From: CAZNYN01 sp964577295
Lineage (GTDB): Bacteria; Synergistota; Synergistia; Synergistales; Synergistaceae
Assembly (NCBI GenBank): GCA_964577295.1
Contig: CAZNYN010000019.1
Coordinates: 1 to 35,347 of the forward strand
Direction: 5' to 3'
DNA length: 35,347 bases
Of the stretch, positions 8,949 through 17,598 are shown in pieces (the first letter of the stretch is position 1; the number at the start of each line of letters is the position of its first letter). A program made the translations under genes and the position numbers. The notes below the pieces were generated by a model. The model did not search any database. It had not been told where the DNA came from and worked only from the letters and a program-made list of their open reading frames with translations.

Positions 8949-9425
8949 ATGGTGGAGAAATCGTCGGAAAAGGCGTGGGAGCAGCTAGCTGTTCTCCTCG
9001 ACAAATACCGCGGCACGAAGGGCAGTGTAATCCCCGTGCTTCAGCAGGCACAGGATATTTTCGGATATCTTCCGAAGGATGTCCTGGTCCATATCAGCAA
9101 GGAAATTGATGTCCCTATAAGCCAGATTTACGGAGTCGTGACATTCTACGCGCAGTTCCATCTCGCGCCGCGCGGAGAGAATATCATCCGTTCCTGCCAG
9201 GGAACAGCGTGCCACGTCCGCGGAGCGAAAGCAGTCTTGGCATCAATTAAAGAAAAGCTCGGACTCAAAGACGGACAGGTAACAACACCGGATCTTAAAT
9301 TTACTCTGGAAACTGTCGCCTGCATAGGAGCCTGCGGCTTGGCGCCGGTATTTATGGTGAATGATGATACTCATGGCAGGCTCACTCCCGAGTCAGTCGG
9401 CCCTATCCTGGACAAATACGCATAA
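8949..9425 (+). CDS. NuoE-like [2Fe-2S] subunit of the hydrogenase operon (HydC/HndA-like)
   Basis: A 158-residue thioredoxin-fold ferredoxin of the NuoE family with ligands C83, C88, C125 and C129 (SCQGTACHVRG and ACIGACG). In multimeric, often electron-bifurcating [FeFe]-hydrogenases this is the HydC/HndA subunit next to the flavin subunit. ATG 8949 is placed eight bases after AAGGAGGG; an in-frame GTG at 8940 overlaps that site and is rejected. First of four genes in one direction with short gaps (33, 19 and 28 bp). By eye well over half of its residues match the divergent paralogue at 7862-8335, including the whole YAQFHL.PRG block. Confidence 0.92.
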   Translation: MVEKSSEKAWEQLAVLLDKYRGTKGSVIPVLQQAQDIFGYLPKDVLVHISKEIDVPISQIYGVVTFYAQFHLAPRGENIIRSCQGTACHVRGAKAVLASIKEKLGLKDGQVTTPDLKFTLETVACIGACGLAPVFMVNDDTHGRLTPESVGPILDKYA

Positions 9426-9458
9426 CTTCAGGCAGAGGAAGAAAGGGAGGAATAAATT

Positions 9459-9836
9459 ATGGCAATAAAGAATTTGGCGGATCTCCGCAAAATAAAGGCC
9501 GAGTCACAGAAAGAGACAGAAGCCAGAAAAAATAACGAAACACAGATAATTATCGGAATGGGAACATGCGGAATAGCCGCAGGCGCCCGCGCCGTAATGA
9601 CAGCGGTGCTTGAGGAGCTCGCAAAGCGCGGACTTCACAACGTAGCCGTCCTTCAGACGGGATGCATCGGTATGTGCCAGAAGGAACCCCTTCTCGACAT
9701 AGTGCGCCCGGGCGAAGACAGAGTAACATACGGCCCGGTGAAGCCCGAGGACGTACCGCGCATTATAGCTGACCATCTTGTAAACGGAATCGTTGTCGAG
9801 GATCTTGTAGTCGCTAAGATCCCGAACAAAGATTAG
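9459..9836 (+). CDS. Small thioredoxin-like [2Fe-2S] ferredoxin of the hydrogenase operon (HndB-like)
   Basis: A 125-residue protein of the (2Fe-2S) ferredoxin domain family found in HndABCD-type hydrogenase operons, where the equivalent is HndB. A charged N-terminal helix (about residues 5-27) leads into GMGTCGIAAGAR and later QTGCIGMCQKEP. Only three cysteines are present (C37, C69, C73); the fourth position of the usual C-x4-C pattern is not a cysteine. ATG 9459 follows GGGAGGAA. Its position between the NuoE-like and NuoF-like genes matches the four-subunit Hnd layout. A direct electron-transfer role is plausible but the altered ligand set leaves it open. Confidence 0.82.
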   Translation: MAIKNLADLRKIKAESQKETEARKNNETQIIIGMGTCGIAAGARAVMTAVLEELAKRGLHNVAVLQTGCIGMCQKEPLLDIVRPGEDRVTYGPVKPEDVPRIIADHLVNGIVVEDLVVAKIPNKD

Positions 9837-9855
9837 TCCGGAGGGAGGAATTTAA

Positions 9856-11801
9856 ATGGCTCTCGTCAGAGCGCACGTTCTTATCTGCACCGGTACAGGA
9901 TGCACATCCTCCGGAGCGAAAAAAGTTCTTGCAAAGTTCGTTGATGAACTCAAAGTTAAAGGACTCGACAAAGAAGTAAGTCTGGTAGAGACAGGATGCC
10001 ACGGTTTCTGCGAATGCGGCCCCCTTGTCATCGTATATCCCGAAGGAACATTCTACACAAGAGTACAGCCCGACGATGTGGCGGAAATAGTCGAAACACA
10101 CCTCCTCAAAGGCCGTATCGTTTCACGTCTTCTTTATAAGGAACCGACGACTGCGAAACAGGTTCCCAACTATGACGAAATTTCATTCTACAAAAAGCAG
10201 CACCGCCTTGTCCTCAAGAACTGCGGACACATCAACCCCGATTCACTCGAAGAATACATAGGCGCCGACGGATNNNNNNNNNNNNNNNNNNNNNNNNNNN
10301 NNNNNNNNNNNNNNNNNNNNNNNNNNNNNNNNNNNNNNNNNNNNNNNNNNNNNNNNNNNNNNNNNNNNNNNNNAACTGCGGACACATCAACCCCGATTCA
10401 CTCGAAGAATACATAGGCGCCGACGGATACGAAGGCCTTGCCAAAGTTCTTCTCGAAATGACACCGGAGCAGGTTGTCGAAGAGATGAAAAAGACCGGTC
10501 TGCGCGGACGCGGCGGCGGCGGCTTCCCGACAGGCATGAAGTGGGGCTTCTGCCAGAAGTCACCCGGCCCGAAGAAGTACATCATATGCAATGCCGACGA
10601 AGGCGACCCGGGCGCATTCATGGACCGTTCGCTTCTTGAAGGCGACCCCCATGCTATACTCGAAGGCATGATCATAGGAGCATACGCCATCGGAGCGGAT
10701 GAAGGCTACATCTACTGCCGCGCCGAGTACCCGCTTGCCATTAAGCGTCTCAAGAACGCAATAGCTCAGGCTGAGGAAGCCGGACTTCTCGGAGAACACA
10801 TCCTCGGCACAGACTTCAGCTGCACCCTCCACATCAAAGAAGGAGCGGGGGCTTTTGTCTGCGGAGAAGAAACCGCACTTATGGCGTCAATCGAAGGCCA
10901 GCGCGGAATGCCGCGCCCCCGTCCTCCGTTCCCCGCTGTAAAGGGACTCTGGGGCAAGCCGTCAAACATCAACAACGTTGAAACATTCGCAAACATCCCC
11001 TACATCTTCCGCGTCGGAGCAGAGGAATACGCCAAGCTCGGAACAGAGAAGTCAAAGGGTACAAAGGTATTCGCCCTTACCGGAAAAATTAACAACACAG
11101 GCCTCGCCGAAGTTCCGATGGGAATCACAATGCGTGAGATCATCTACGATATCGGCGGAGGCATAATCGGCGGCAAGAAGTTCAAGGCCGTCCAGATAGG
11201 CGGACCGTCGGGCGGATGTATGCCCGAGCACCTGCTTGACACATCTGTTGACTACGACTCACTCATCGCCGCAGGCGCAATGATGGGTTCGGGCGGACTT
11301 GTCGTAATGGACGAGGACACCTGCATGGTCGACGTTGCCAAGTTCTTCCTCAACTTCACACAGTCCGAATCCTGCGGAAAGTGCACACCGTGCCGTGAAG
11401 GAACAAAGCGCATGCTTGAAATGCTCACAGCCATCACAGAGGGCAGAGGACAGGAAGGCGACATCGAAAAGCTCGAAAAACTCGCCAAGTCCATAAAAGC
11501 AGGCGCTCTCTGCGCGCTCGGCCAGACGGCACCGAACCCCATACTTTCGACACTCCGCTACTTCAGAGACGAGTATGAGGCTCACATAAAGGAAAAGAGA
11601 TGCCCGGCAGGAGCATGCACAGCCCTTATCGGCTACAAGATTACAGAAGCCTGCAAAGGCTGCGGACTCTGCAAAAAGCAGTGCCCTGTGGATGCCATTT
11701 CCGGCGAAGTTAAGGGAATGCATACAATCGACCCCGCAAAGTGCATAAAGTGCGGCGCATGCATGAGCAAGTGCCCATTCAAAGCCATAGTTCGCGGTTA
11801 A
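9856..11801 (+). CDS. NuoF-like NADH/flavin subunit of the bifurcating hydrogenase (HydB/HndC); contains a false 100-N gap
   Basis: The flavoprotein subunit that binds FMN and NAD(P)H. An N-terminal thioredoxin-like [2Fe-2S] domain (C11, C16, C48, C52) is followed by GRGGGGFPTG and NADEGDPGAF (FMN/NADH site), GAGAFVCGEETALM, the [4Fe-4S] motif ESCGKCTPCREGT, and a C-terminal two-cluster ferredoxin domain (CKGCGLCKKQC and CIKCGACMSKC). The frame is interrupted by 100 N at 10274-10373 flanked by the same 55 bp. Removing one repeat plus the Ns leaves 1791 bp, an exact 597 codons (596 residues), the normal length for the family. GGAGGGAGG precedes ATG 9856. Codons are strongly biased to C-ending forms, suggesting high expression. 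Confidence 0.93.
10219..10428 (+). repeat. 55-bp direct repeat flanking a 100-N gap (assembly artefact)
   Basis: Bases 10219-10273 and 10374-10428 are identical over all 55 positions and abut the N run on either side. Both copies encode the same part of the nuoF-like protein in the same frame (around LEEYIGADG). A true tandem copy is not needed: one copy gives a complete protein. This is the pattern left when two contigs overlapping by one assembly k-mer are scaffolded without being merged. Confidence 0.92.
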
Positions 11802-11829
11802 CTTAGCAGTGGAAGGGGAGAACATAAAT

Positions 11830-13575
11830 ATGGAACTCGTTAAGGTTACTATTGACGGCAAAACAGTATCAGTGCCGAACGATTACACTGTAATCGAAGC
11901 AGCAGCCGTGGCCGGAATCCGCATTCCTCAGCTCTGCTATCATCCGGAGCTGACAAAAGAAGGAGCATGCCGTGTCTGCGTTGTAGAGATAGAAGGCGCG
12001 CGCGCTTTCGGAGCCGCATGCGTATATCCCGTCTCCGACAACATGGTTGTCCATACAAATACACCCGCAATTCGTGAAACACGCAAAGCGGTAGTCGAAC
12101 TTCTTCTTGCGAACCACCCGCAGGAATGCCTCACATGCCAGAAAAACCAGGACTGCGAACTTCAGGCGGTCGCTGCCGACCTTGGCATTCGCGAAATTCC
12201 CTATACAGGCGAAAAGCGCAACGCTCTCAAAGACAGAGACAACCCCAGCCTTGTCCGCGACCCGAACAAGTGCATACTCTGCGGCCGCTGCATCAGAGCG
12301 TGCCATGAGCGCCAGGGACTTGATGTCTATGCCTATGTAAACCGCGGCTTTAAGACATTGGTCGAACCCGCCTTCGGACTCGGACTCGGAGATGCGGTCT
12401 GCACACTCTGCGGACAGTGCGCGGCAGTCTGCCCGACAGCGGCTATCTGCGAAAAGGACGACACAGAGAAAGTATTCGCCGCACTCGCAGACAAGGAAAA
12501 GTACACAATAGTCCAGACAGCTCCCGCCACAAGAGTAGCATTGGGCGAAGCTCTCGGACTTCCCGCAGGTCAGATAGTCACAGGCAAGATGGTCGCAGCT
12601 CTGCGCCGTCTCGGCTTTGACAAGGTATTCGACACTGACTTCAGCGCAGACCTCACAATCATGGAAGAAGGACATGAATTCCTCCACCGCGTTCTCAACG
12701 GCGGAGTTCTGCCCATGATCACATCCTGCTCACCGGGCTGGATCAACTTCATCGAAATGAAGTACCCCGACCTCTTGGATCACCTTTCATCAGCCAAGTC
12801 GCCTCAGGGAATGTTCGGCGCTCTCACAAAGACATACTGGCCCGAAACACAGGGAATCCCCGTAGAGAACATCTACAGCGTCTCTATAATGCCCTGCACA
12901 GCCAAGAAGTCCGAATGTGTACGTCCGCAGCTCCAGAGCAACCCGGGAATCCCCGATGTTGACACAGTTCTCACAACAAGAGAACTCGCCAGAATGATAA
13001 AGAACGCAGGAATCGACTTCAAGAACCTTCCCGAAGAAGAATATGACAGCCCGCTCGGCGGTTCAACAGGCGCGGCGGTAATCTTCGGAGTCACAGGCGG
13101 AGTTATGGAAGCCGCACTGCGCACTGTCTACGCGGTTCTCAACGAAGGCAAAGACATCCCCGGAATCATCTTCGCACCTGTCCGCGGAATGGAAGGCATC
13201 AAAGAAGCCACTGTTGACGTTCCCATCAACGGCGAAACAGTCACAGTCAAGCTTGCAGTCGCTCACACGCTGAAGAACGCCCGCATCCTCATGGACAAAG
13301 TACGCGCGGGAGAAGCAGACTACCACTTCATCGAAGTCATGGCATGCCCCGGCGGCTGCATCGGCGGCGGCGGCCAGCCTCAGCCCGTCAATGCGGAAAT
13401 CCGCGCGGCACGTACATCAGCCATCTACCGCGACGACGAAGCTTCGGCACTGCGCCAGTCACACAAGAACCCCGACATCGTAGCTCTCTACGACAAGTGG
13501 CTCGGCAAGCCCCTCGGAGAAAAGTCGCACCACCTTCTCCATACTCACTACAAAGCACAGCCGAGAGACCTTTAA
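11830..13575 (+). CDS. hydA: [FeFe]-hydrogenase catalytic subunit, multi-cluster (HydA/HndD-like)
   Basis: Catalyses reversible H2 formation at the H-cluster. The 581-residue protein starts with a [2Fe-2S] domain (C36, C47, C50, C64), a His-Cys [4Fe-4S] segment (HPQECLTCQKNQDC) and two ferredoxin clusters (CILCGRCIRAC, CTLCGQCAAVC). The H-cluster domain has L1 TSCSPGW (298-304), L2 MPCTAKK (C356) and L3 MACPGGCIGGGG (C506, C510). L1 has Ser where the textbook motif TSCCPxW has a second Cys. ATG 11830 follows AAGGGGAG; a GTG at 11809 overlaps that site and is rejected. It is last in the operon, before a strong terminator. Unlike some trimeric HydA proteins it has no C-terminal extra [2Fe-2S] domain. 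NAD(P)-linked bifurcation is inferred from the neighbours. Confidence 0.93.
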   Translation: MELVKVTIDGKTVSVPNDYTVIEAAAVAGIRIPQLCYHPELTKEGACRVCVVEIEGARAFGAACVYPVSDNMVVHTNTPAIRETRKAVVELLLANHPQECLTCQKNQDCELQAVAADLGIREIPYTGEKRNALKDRDNPSLVRDPNKCILCGRCIRACHERQGLDVYAYVNRGFKTLVEPAFGLGLGDAVCTLCGQCAAVCPTAAICEKDDTEKVFAALADKEKYTIVQTAPATRVALGEALGLPAGQIVTGKMVAALRRLGFDKVFDTDFSADLTIMEEGHEFLHRVLNGGVLPMITSCSPGWINFIEMKYPDLLDHLSSAKSPQGMFGALTKTYWPETQGIPVENIYSVSIMPCTAKKSECVRPQLQSNPGIPDVDTVLTTRELARMIKNAGIDFKNLPEEEYDSPLGGSTGAAVIFGVTGGVMEAALRTVYAVLNEGKDIPGIIFAPVRGMEGIKEATVDVPINGETVTVKLAVAHTLKNARILMDKVRAGEADYHFIEVMACPGGCIGGGGQPQPVNAEIRAARTSAIYRDDEASALRQSHKNPDIVALYDKWLGKPLGEKSHHLLHTHYKAQPRDL

Positions 13576-13601
13576 GTTTAAACACCTTTCATCAACGAAT
13601 A

Positions 13602-13638
13602 AAAAGAGCGGGAGTTTTTCTCCCGCTCTTTTATTTTT
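13602..13638 (+). terminator. Strong intrinsic terminator after hydA
   Basis: A perfect 13-bp stem, AAAAGAGCGGGAG (13602-13614) with CTCCCGCTCTTTT (13620-13632), has a five-T loop and is followed by ATTTTTT. It ends the hydrogenase operon. Confidence 0.95.
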
Positions 13639-13873
13639 TATAGACATTCATAATATTCTCTATATTTCATAAATAAAATTTCTCCATATACTTTTATTGA
13701 GGGTATATCAATTTATATAATGCCTTATATATTAAATGTCTCTTCTCAAAAAACAATACTTTGTTAAAATTTTATCAAACAGGTACGACACGGAGAAAAA
13801 ACGTGCCGGCGTCTGATTTATTTCAGCTTCTTTTTTTTGACATACATCGATATATCAAAGCGGAGGCGAAGTT

Positions 13874-14491
13874 ATGAGAATTGTCTGTCTGGGATGCAGC
13901 ATTACTGCCGGGTACGGTGTGAGCAGGGAAGAGTCATGGGTAGGACTGCTTCCGGGCATGACCGGGCACCTTTGGATTAATGCAGGTATCTGCGGAGATA
14001 CAACGGGCGGAATGCTTGCAAGGCTTGAAAAAAGTGTCTTTTCTCATAATCCCGATGCTGCTCTTATCATGGGAGGAACCAACGATATTCTATCCTGCGG
14101 CTCTTGGGAATGCGCAAAACCCAATATTATGGCTATGGTTCATCAGTGCGTATCACGCGGAGTGAAGCCGATAATCGGCGTTCCTCTTCCGATATCTCCA
14201 TACGCTCCTTCCTCATACAAATCATTTTTAGACATAAAAGCCGCATCGGTGCAGATGAGTTTTTATTCCGAGTGGCTGAGGCTCTTTGCGTCGGAACTCA
14301 GGCTAAGAACCGTTGATTTCGGTTCGTCTTATGAAAAATTCGCTGAGACTTTTGGATGGGACAGAGCGTACTTCTCGGACGGACTTCATCCTACGGCCGA
14401 AGGGCATATCGTGATGGCAAAGACAGCGGCGGATAATAAGTTCCTCCGTATAACGGACAGAGGCGGGGTTTCAGAACCGGCGGCACAATAA
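13874..14491 (+). CDS. SGNH/GDSL-family hydrolase (lysophospholipase/esterase-like)
   Basis: A 205-residue protein with the SGNH blocks in order: LGCSITAGYG at residues 6-15 with the nucleophile Ser, a block-II glycine in NAGICGDTTGG, block III GGTND, and block V DGLHPTAEGH with the Asp-His pair. The Asp before the serine in the GDSL motif is Cys here. The family includes TesA-like esterases and lysophospholipases; the substrate cannot be told. No signal peptide is obvious, so it is probably cytoplasmic. A GGAGGCG site lies just before the ATG. It sits alone between the hydrogenase terminator and the gcv leader, and no terminator is seen right after it, so transcription may continue into the leader. 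Confidence 0.82.
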   Translation: MRIVCLGCSITAGYGVSREESWVGLLPGMTGHLWINAGICGDTTGGMLARLEKSVFSHNPDAALIMGGTNDILSCGSWECAKPNIMAMVHQCVSRGVKPIIGVPLPISPYAPSSYKSFLDIKAASVQMSFYSEWLRLFASELRLRTVDFGSSYEKFAETFGWDRAYFSDGLHPTAEGHIVMAKTAADNKFLRITDRGGVSEPAAQ

Positions 14492-14739
14492 ATTTCTAAA
14501 AGCAGCAGTAAACAGATAAATTGAAAAGAGAATAAGAAAGATCGAAACGGCGTAAGCGCAAAGGATTTCTCTTCTTTCCGAGGCAGGTCAGAGCTACCGG
14601 AAAGAGCGTCAGAAACACACGCACCATACGCAGCAGAGAGTTCTTTTATCCGTGGATTTCCAAAGAGACGGACACGCGCCCGAATATGTGGGAGTGTGTC
14701 CGTTTTTGCATCTTATATTTATAGAGGAGGAAAAGATTT
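14492..14739 (+). promoter_or_regulatory. Structured leader of the glycine cleavage operon, candidate riboswitch or attenuator
   Basis: These 248 bases before gcvT hold several stems: AAGAGAA (about 14525-14531) with TTCTCTT (about 14567-14573), CTTTCCG with CGGAAAG (about 14574-14604), and a terminator hairpin ending 33 bases before the gcvT start. There is no room for a normal promoter between that terminator and gcvT, so transcripts must pass through it, as in attenuation. Glycine riboswitches often control gcv operons, but I do not find their conserved blocks here, and the ligand is unknown. Confidence 0.55.
14669..14707 (+). terminator. Terminator hairpin inside the gcv leader (attenuator)
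   Basis: CGGACAC (14669-14675) pairs with GTGTCCG (14696-14702), extended inward through one G.U, one C-G, one mismatch and CCC/GGG. The stem is followed at once by TTTTT. It lies 33 bases upstream of the gcvT ATG and has the form of the expression platform of a transcription-attenuating leader. Confidence 0.75.
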
Positions 14740-15831
14740 ATGGAACGCAAGACAGCTTTGTATGACCTTCACGTTGAACTCGGAGGCAAGATGGTTCCTT
14801 TTGCGGGGCACATGCTCCCTGTTCAGTTTAAGAAGGGTATCTTAGAAGAGCACATGATAGTCCGCGAACACTCGGGGATGTTTGACTGCAGCCACATGGG
14901 CGAAGTCCTGCTGGAAGGGCCGGACGCCCTTATGAATGTCAACAATCTTTTCAGCAACAGCTTTGACAGCATGAAGGACGGAAGCTGCCGTTACTCCGTG
15001 ATGCTCTATGAAAACGGAGGCTGTATCGATGATTTGATAGTTTACAGACGCTCTGAAGACAGCTATTACGTCGTCATCAACGCGTCCAACGCAGCCAAGG
15101 ATGTCGAGTGGATACGCAGCCACCTGATAGGAAAGGTATCACTTACCGATATGTGCGACTCCTACTCTCAGATAGCAGTTCAGGGGCCCGAGTCTCTCAG
15201 GATGGAGAGCATTGTCAGCGGCACTCCTCTGCCGGTTAAGTATTACACCTTCAGCGAACACGTCATTATCGCGGGAGTGGACTGCTTCATATCACGCACA
15301 GGCTACACAGGCTCATTCGGCTATGAGCTCTTTATGCCGAACGAAGGAGCTCCCGCTGTTTGGAGAGCTCTGCTTGAGATAGGCGTAGAACCATGCGGCT
15401 TGGGCTCACGCGACACACTGCGCACGGAAGCAGCTCTTCCCCTATACGGACATGAAATATCCGAGATTATAGACCCGATAGCAGCGGGACTTGATTTCGC
15501 AGTGAAGATGGATAAGGCAGATTTTATAGGCAAGTCGGGCCTTATCGAACGTGGAACACCGTCAAAGAAGAGAGTCGGAGTAAAGGTCGTAGGACGCGGA
15601 GTTATCCGTGAGCATCAGGATATATATGACGGAGAGACGTTAATAGGCTTTGTATCTTCGGGAACATTTATGGCATGGCTCAACGCAAGCGCGGGCATGG
15701 CATTTGTAGATACGGAAAAAGCTGAAATAGGCAACAAGTTTGAAGTTGATGTAAGAGGCAGAAGGGTTCCCGTAGAAATTGTCCCACTGCCTTTCTATAA
15801 CACAGCGCGCGAAATTCCTGTTCTAAAGTAA
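14740..15831 (+). CDS. gcvT: Glycine cleavage system T protein (aminomethyltransferase)
   Basis: Transfers the methylene carbon from the aminomethyl-lipoyl arm of H protein to tetrahydrofolate, releasing NH3. The 363-residue length is normal for GcvT. The N-terminus (ALYDLHVELGGKMVPFAG), FDCSHMGE, the ISRTGYTGSFGYELF folate-site region, and the GLGSRDTLRTEAALPLYGHE block are all family marks. AGAGGAGG precedes ATG 14740. First gene of a six-gene operon (gcvT, gcvH, gcvPA, gcvPB, lplA, lpd) under a structured leader. The other genes being present, the whole glycine cleavage cycle can be run from this one operon. Confidence 0.97.
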   Translation: MERKTALYDLHVELGGKMVPFAGHMLPVQFKKGILEEHMIVREHSGMFDCSHMGEVLLEGPDALMNVNNLFSNSFDSMKDGSCRYSVMLYENGGCIDDLIVYRRSEDSYYVVINASNAAKDVEWIRSHLIGKVSLTDMCDSYSQIAVQGPESLRMESIVSGTPLPVKYYTFSEHVIIAGVDCFISRTGYTGSFGYELFMPNEGAPAVWRALLEIGVEPCGLGSRDTLRTEAALPLYGHEISEIIDPIAAGLDFAVKMDKADFIGKSGLIERGTPSKKRVGVKVVGRGVIREHQDIYDGETLIGFVSSGTFMAWLNASAGMAFVDTEKAEIGNKFEVDVRGRRVPVEIVPLPFYNTAREIPVLK

Positions 15832-15859
15832 AAAATACTATCTCAAGGAGGATTTTATT

Positions 15860-16237
15860 ATGGAAATCAGAAGCGAGTTAAAGTACACAAAGTCACACGA
15901 ATGGGTCAAGGATCTCGGAGGTTCAGCAGCTCTTATAGGGCTTGATGACTATGCGCAGGATCAGCTCGGAGAGCTTGTATTCATCAACCTTCCGGAAGAG
16001 GGCGACAGTATAACCGCAGGAGAAGCATTCTGCGACGTGGAGAGCGTCAAAGCAGTATCCGACATTTTCTCCGGCGTAACGGGAAAGATAGCCGAAGTCA
16101 ACGGAGACTTGGCGGACAATCCTCAGAAGGTCAACGAAGCTCCTTATGATGCATGGTTTGTCAAAGTTGAGGATATCACATCTTACGGCGAACTGATGGA
16201 TGCCGAAGAGTACAAAAAATACTGCGCGGAGCTGTAA
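15860..16237 (+). CDS. gcvH: Glycine cleavage system H protein
   Basis: The mobile lipoyl carrier of the glycine cleavage system. At 125 residues it is the usual length, and the lipoylation site is K64 in ESVKAVSD. AAGGAGG lies upstream of the ATG, 28 bp after gcvT. The lipoate ligase encoded four genes down is a likely source of its lipoyl group. Confidence 0.97.
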   Translation: MEIRSELKYTKSHEWVKDLGGSAALIGLDDYAQDQLGELVFINLPEEGDSITAGEAFCDVESVKAVSDIFSGVTGKIAEVNGDLADNPQKVNEAPYDAWFVKVEDITSYGELMDAEEYKKYCAEL

Positions 16238-16275
16238 ATTAAAGAGGCAGTAAAAGCAGAAAGGGTTGATTCCTA

Positions 16276-17598
16276 ATGGGCAGCTATGTCCCATCGACCG
16301 CTGAACAGCGGTCTTTAATGCTAAAAACGGTAGGAGTGCCTTCTTTTGAGGCTCTGTACCGCGATGTGCCTGAAAATATGCGCCTTGAAGAGGGAGCATT
16401 GAACATACCGAGCGGAATGTCTGAGATGGAGCTGCGGGCTTTTATGCAGGCCACATCCGATAAGAATAAAGTATTTGATGCCATCTTCCGCGGAGCAGGC
16501 TCCTACAGCCACTATATACCCTCAATAGTAAAGCGCGTCACCTCAAAAGAAGAGTTTGTGACAGCCTACACACCATACCAGTCGGAGATAAGCCAGGGCA
16601 TATTGCAGTCGATATTTGAGTACCAGACTATGATATGCGAGCTTACAGGCATGGATGCTTCAAACGCCTCCGTCTATGACGGAGCTTCCGCAGCGGCTGA
16701 AGCTGCCGCTATGTGCCATGACCGCAAGCGTTTCAAAGTCGTGGTCTCGGGAGCGTCACACCCAAACACAATAAAAGTTATAAAGACATACTGCCTTGGC
16801 TCAGGCGCGGAATGTGCGGTTGTGCCTGCGAAGAACGGAAAAACAGACTTGGATGCTTTGAAGAACGCTCTGGATGATACAACCTCATGCGTATATGCTC
16901 AGCAGCCGAGTTTCAGCGGAATGCTGGAAGACTGCAAGGCAATAGCGGATATCTCCCACGCAGCTGGAGCTAAATTCATCATGGGCATAAACCCCATAGC
17001 TTCTGCAATTATCAAGACTCCCGCAGAGTGCGGAGCGGACATAGCAGTTGGCGAAGGACAGCCTCTCGGCATTCCCATCTCCTTCGGAGGCCCTTACCTC
17101 GGCTTCATGGCATGTGTCGAAAAGATGCAGCGCAAACTGCCAGGGCGCATAGTGGGACAGACCTCCGACTCGGAGGGCAGACGCTGTTTTGTCCTTACCC
17201 TTCAGGCGCGCGAACAGCACATACGCAGAGAAAAGGCCTCGTCCAACATCTGTTCAAACGAAGCTCTCTGCGCTCTCACCGCCTCCGTCTACATGGCGGC
17301 AATGGGGCCGCGCGGCATGAGAGACGCGGCGGAAGCCTGCTTTGCCAACGCTCACTATCTTGCGGAACGTATTACGGAGCTGCCCGGTTTTGACCTTGTA
17401 AATTCCGGCGAATTCTTCCACGAGTTTGTAACTTCGTCTCCGATATGCCCCGAAAAGCTGATGTCCGCTCTTGAGGAGAAAAATATTTTGGGCGGCCTCC
17501 CAGTGGAAGGCGGCATCCTCTGGTGCGCCACCGAGATGAATACCGCGGAACAGATAGAGACTCTTGTCTCGGTTATTAAGGAGGCGGTTGTCAGATGA
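16276..17598 (+). CDS. gcvPA: Glycine dehydrogenase (decarboxylating) subunit 1
   Basis: The N-terminal half-protein of the two-subunit P protein, which decarboxylates glycine and loads the aminomethyl group on H protein. It has 440 residues, as expected. Family stretches include FRGAGSYSHYIPS, GMDASNASVYDGASA and VGEGQPLGIPISFGGPYLGF. This subunit lacks the PLP lysine, which lies in the partner. The gene overlaps gcvPB by four bases (ATGA), a sign of translational coupling for subunits made in equal amounts. The ribosome-binding site (AAAGG) is modest. Confidence 0.96.
   Translation: MGSYVPSTAEQRSLMLKTVGVPSFEALYRDVPENMRLEEGALNIPSGMSEMELRAFMQATSDKNKVFDAIFRGAGSYSHYIPSIVKRVTSKEEFVTAYTPYQSEISQGILQSIFEYQTMICELTGMDASNASVYDGASAAAEAAAMCHDRKRFKVVVSGASHPNTIKVIKTYCLGSGAECAVVPAKNGKTDLDALKNALDDTTSCVYAQQPSFSGMLEDCKAIADISHAAGAKFIMGINPIASAIIKTPAECGADIAVGEGQPLGIPISFGGPYLGFMACVEKMQRKLPGRIVGQTSDSEGRRCFVLTLQAREQHIRREKASSNICSNEALCALTASVYMAAMGPRGMRDAAEACFANAHYLAERITELPGFDLVNSGEFFHEFVTSSPICPEKLMSALEEKNILGGLPVEGGILWCATEMNTAEQIETLVSVIKEAVVR

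Noticed and set aside
10219..10428. Real tandem duplication inside the nuoF-like gene
   Set aside because: The copies abut an N run of placeholder length, are identical, and one copy alone gives a full-length protein.
14492..14739. Standard glycine riboswitch before gcvT
   Set aside because: The location and terminator fit, but I could not find the conserved glycine aptamer core, so I report only an unassigned leader.
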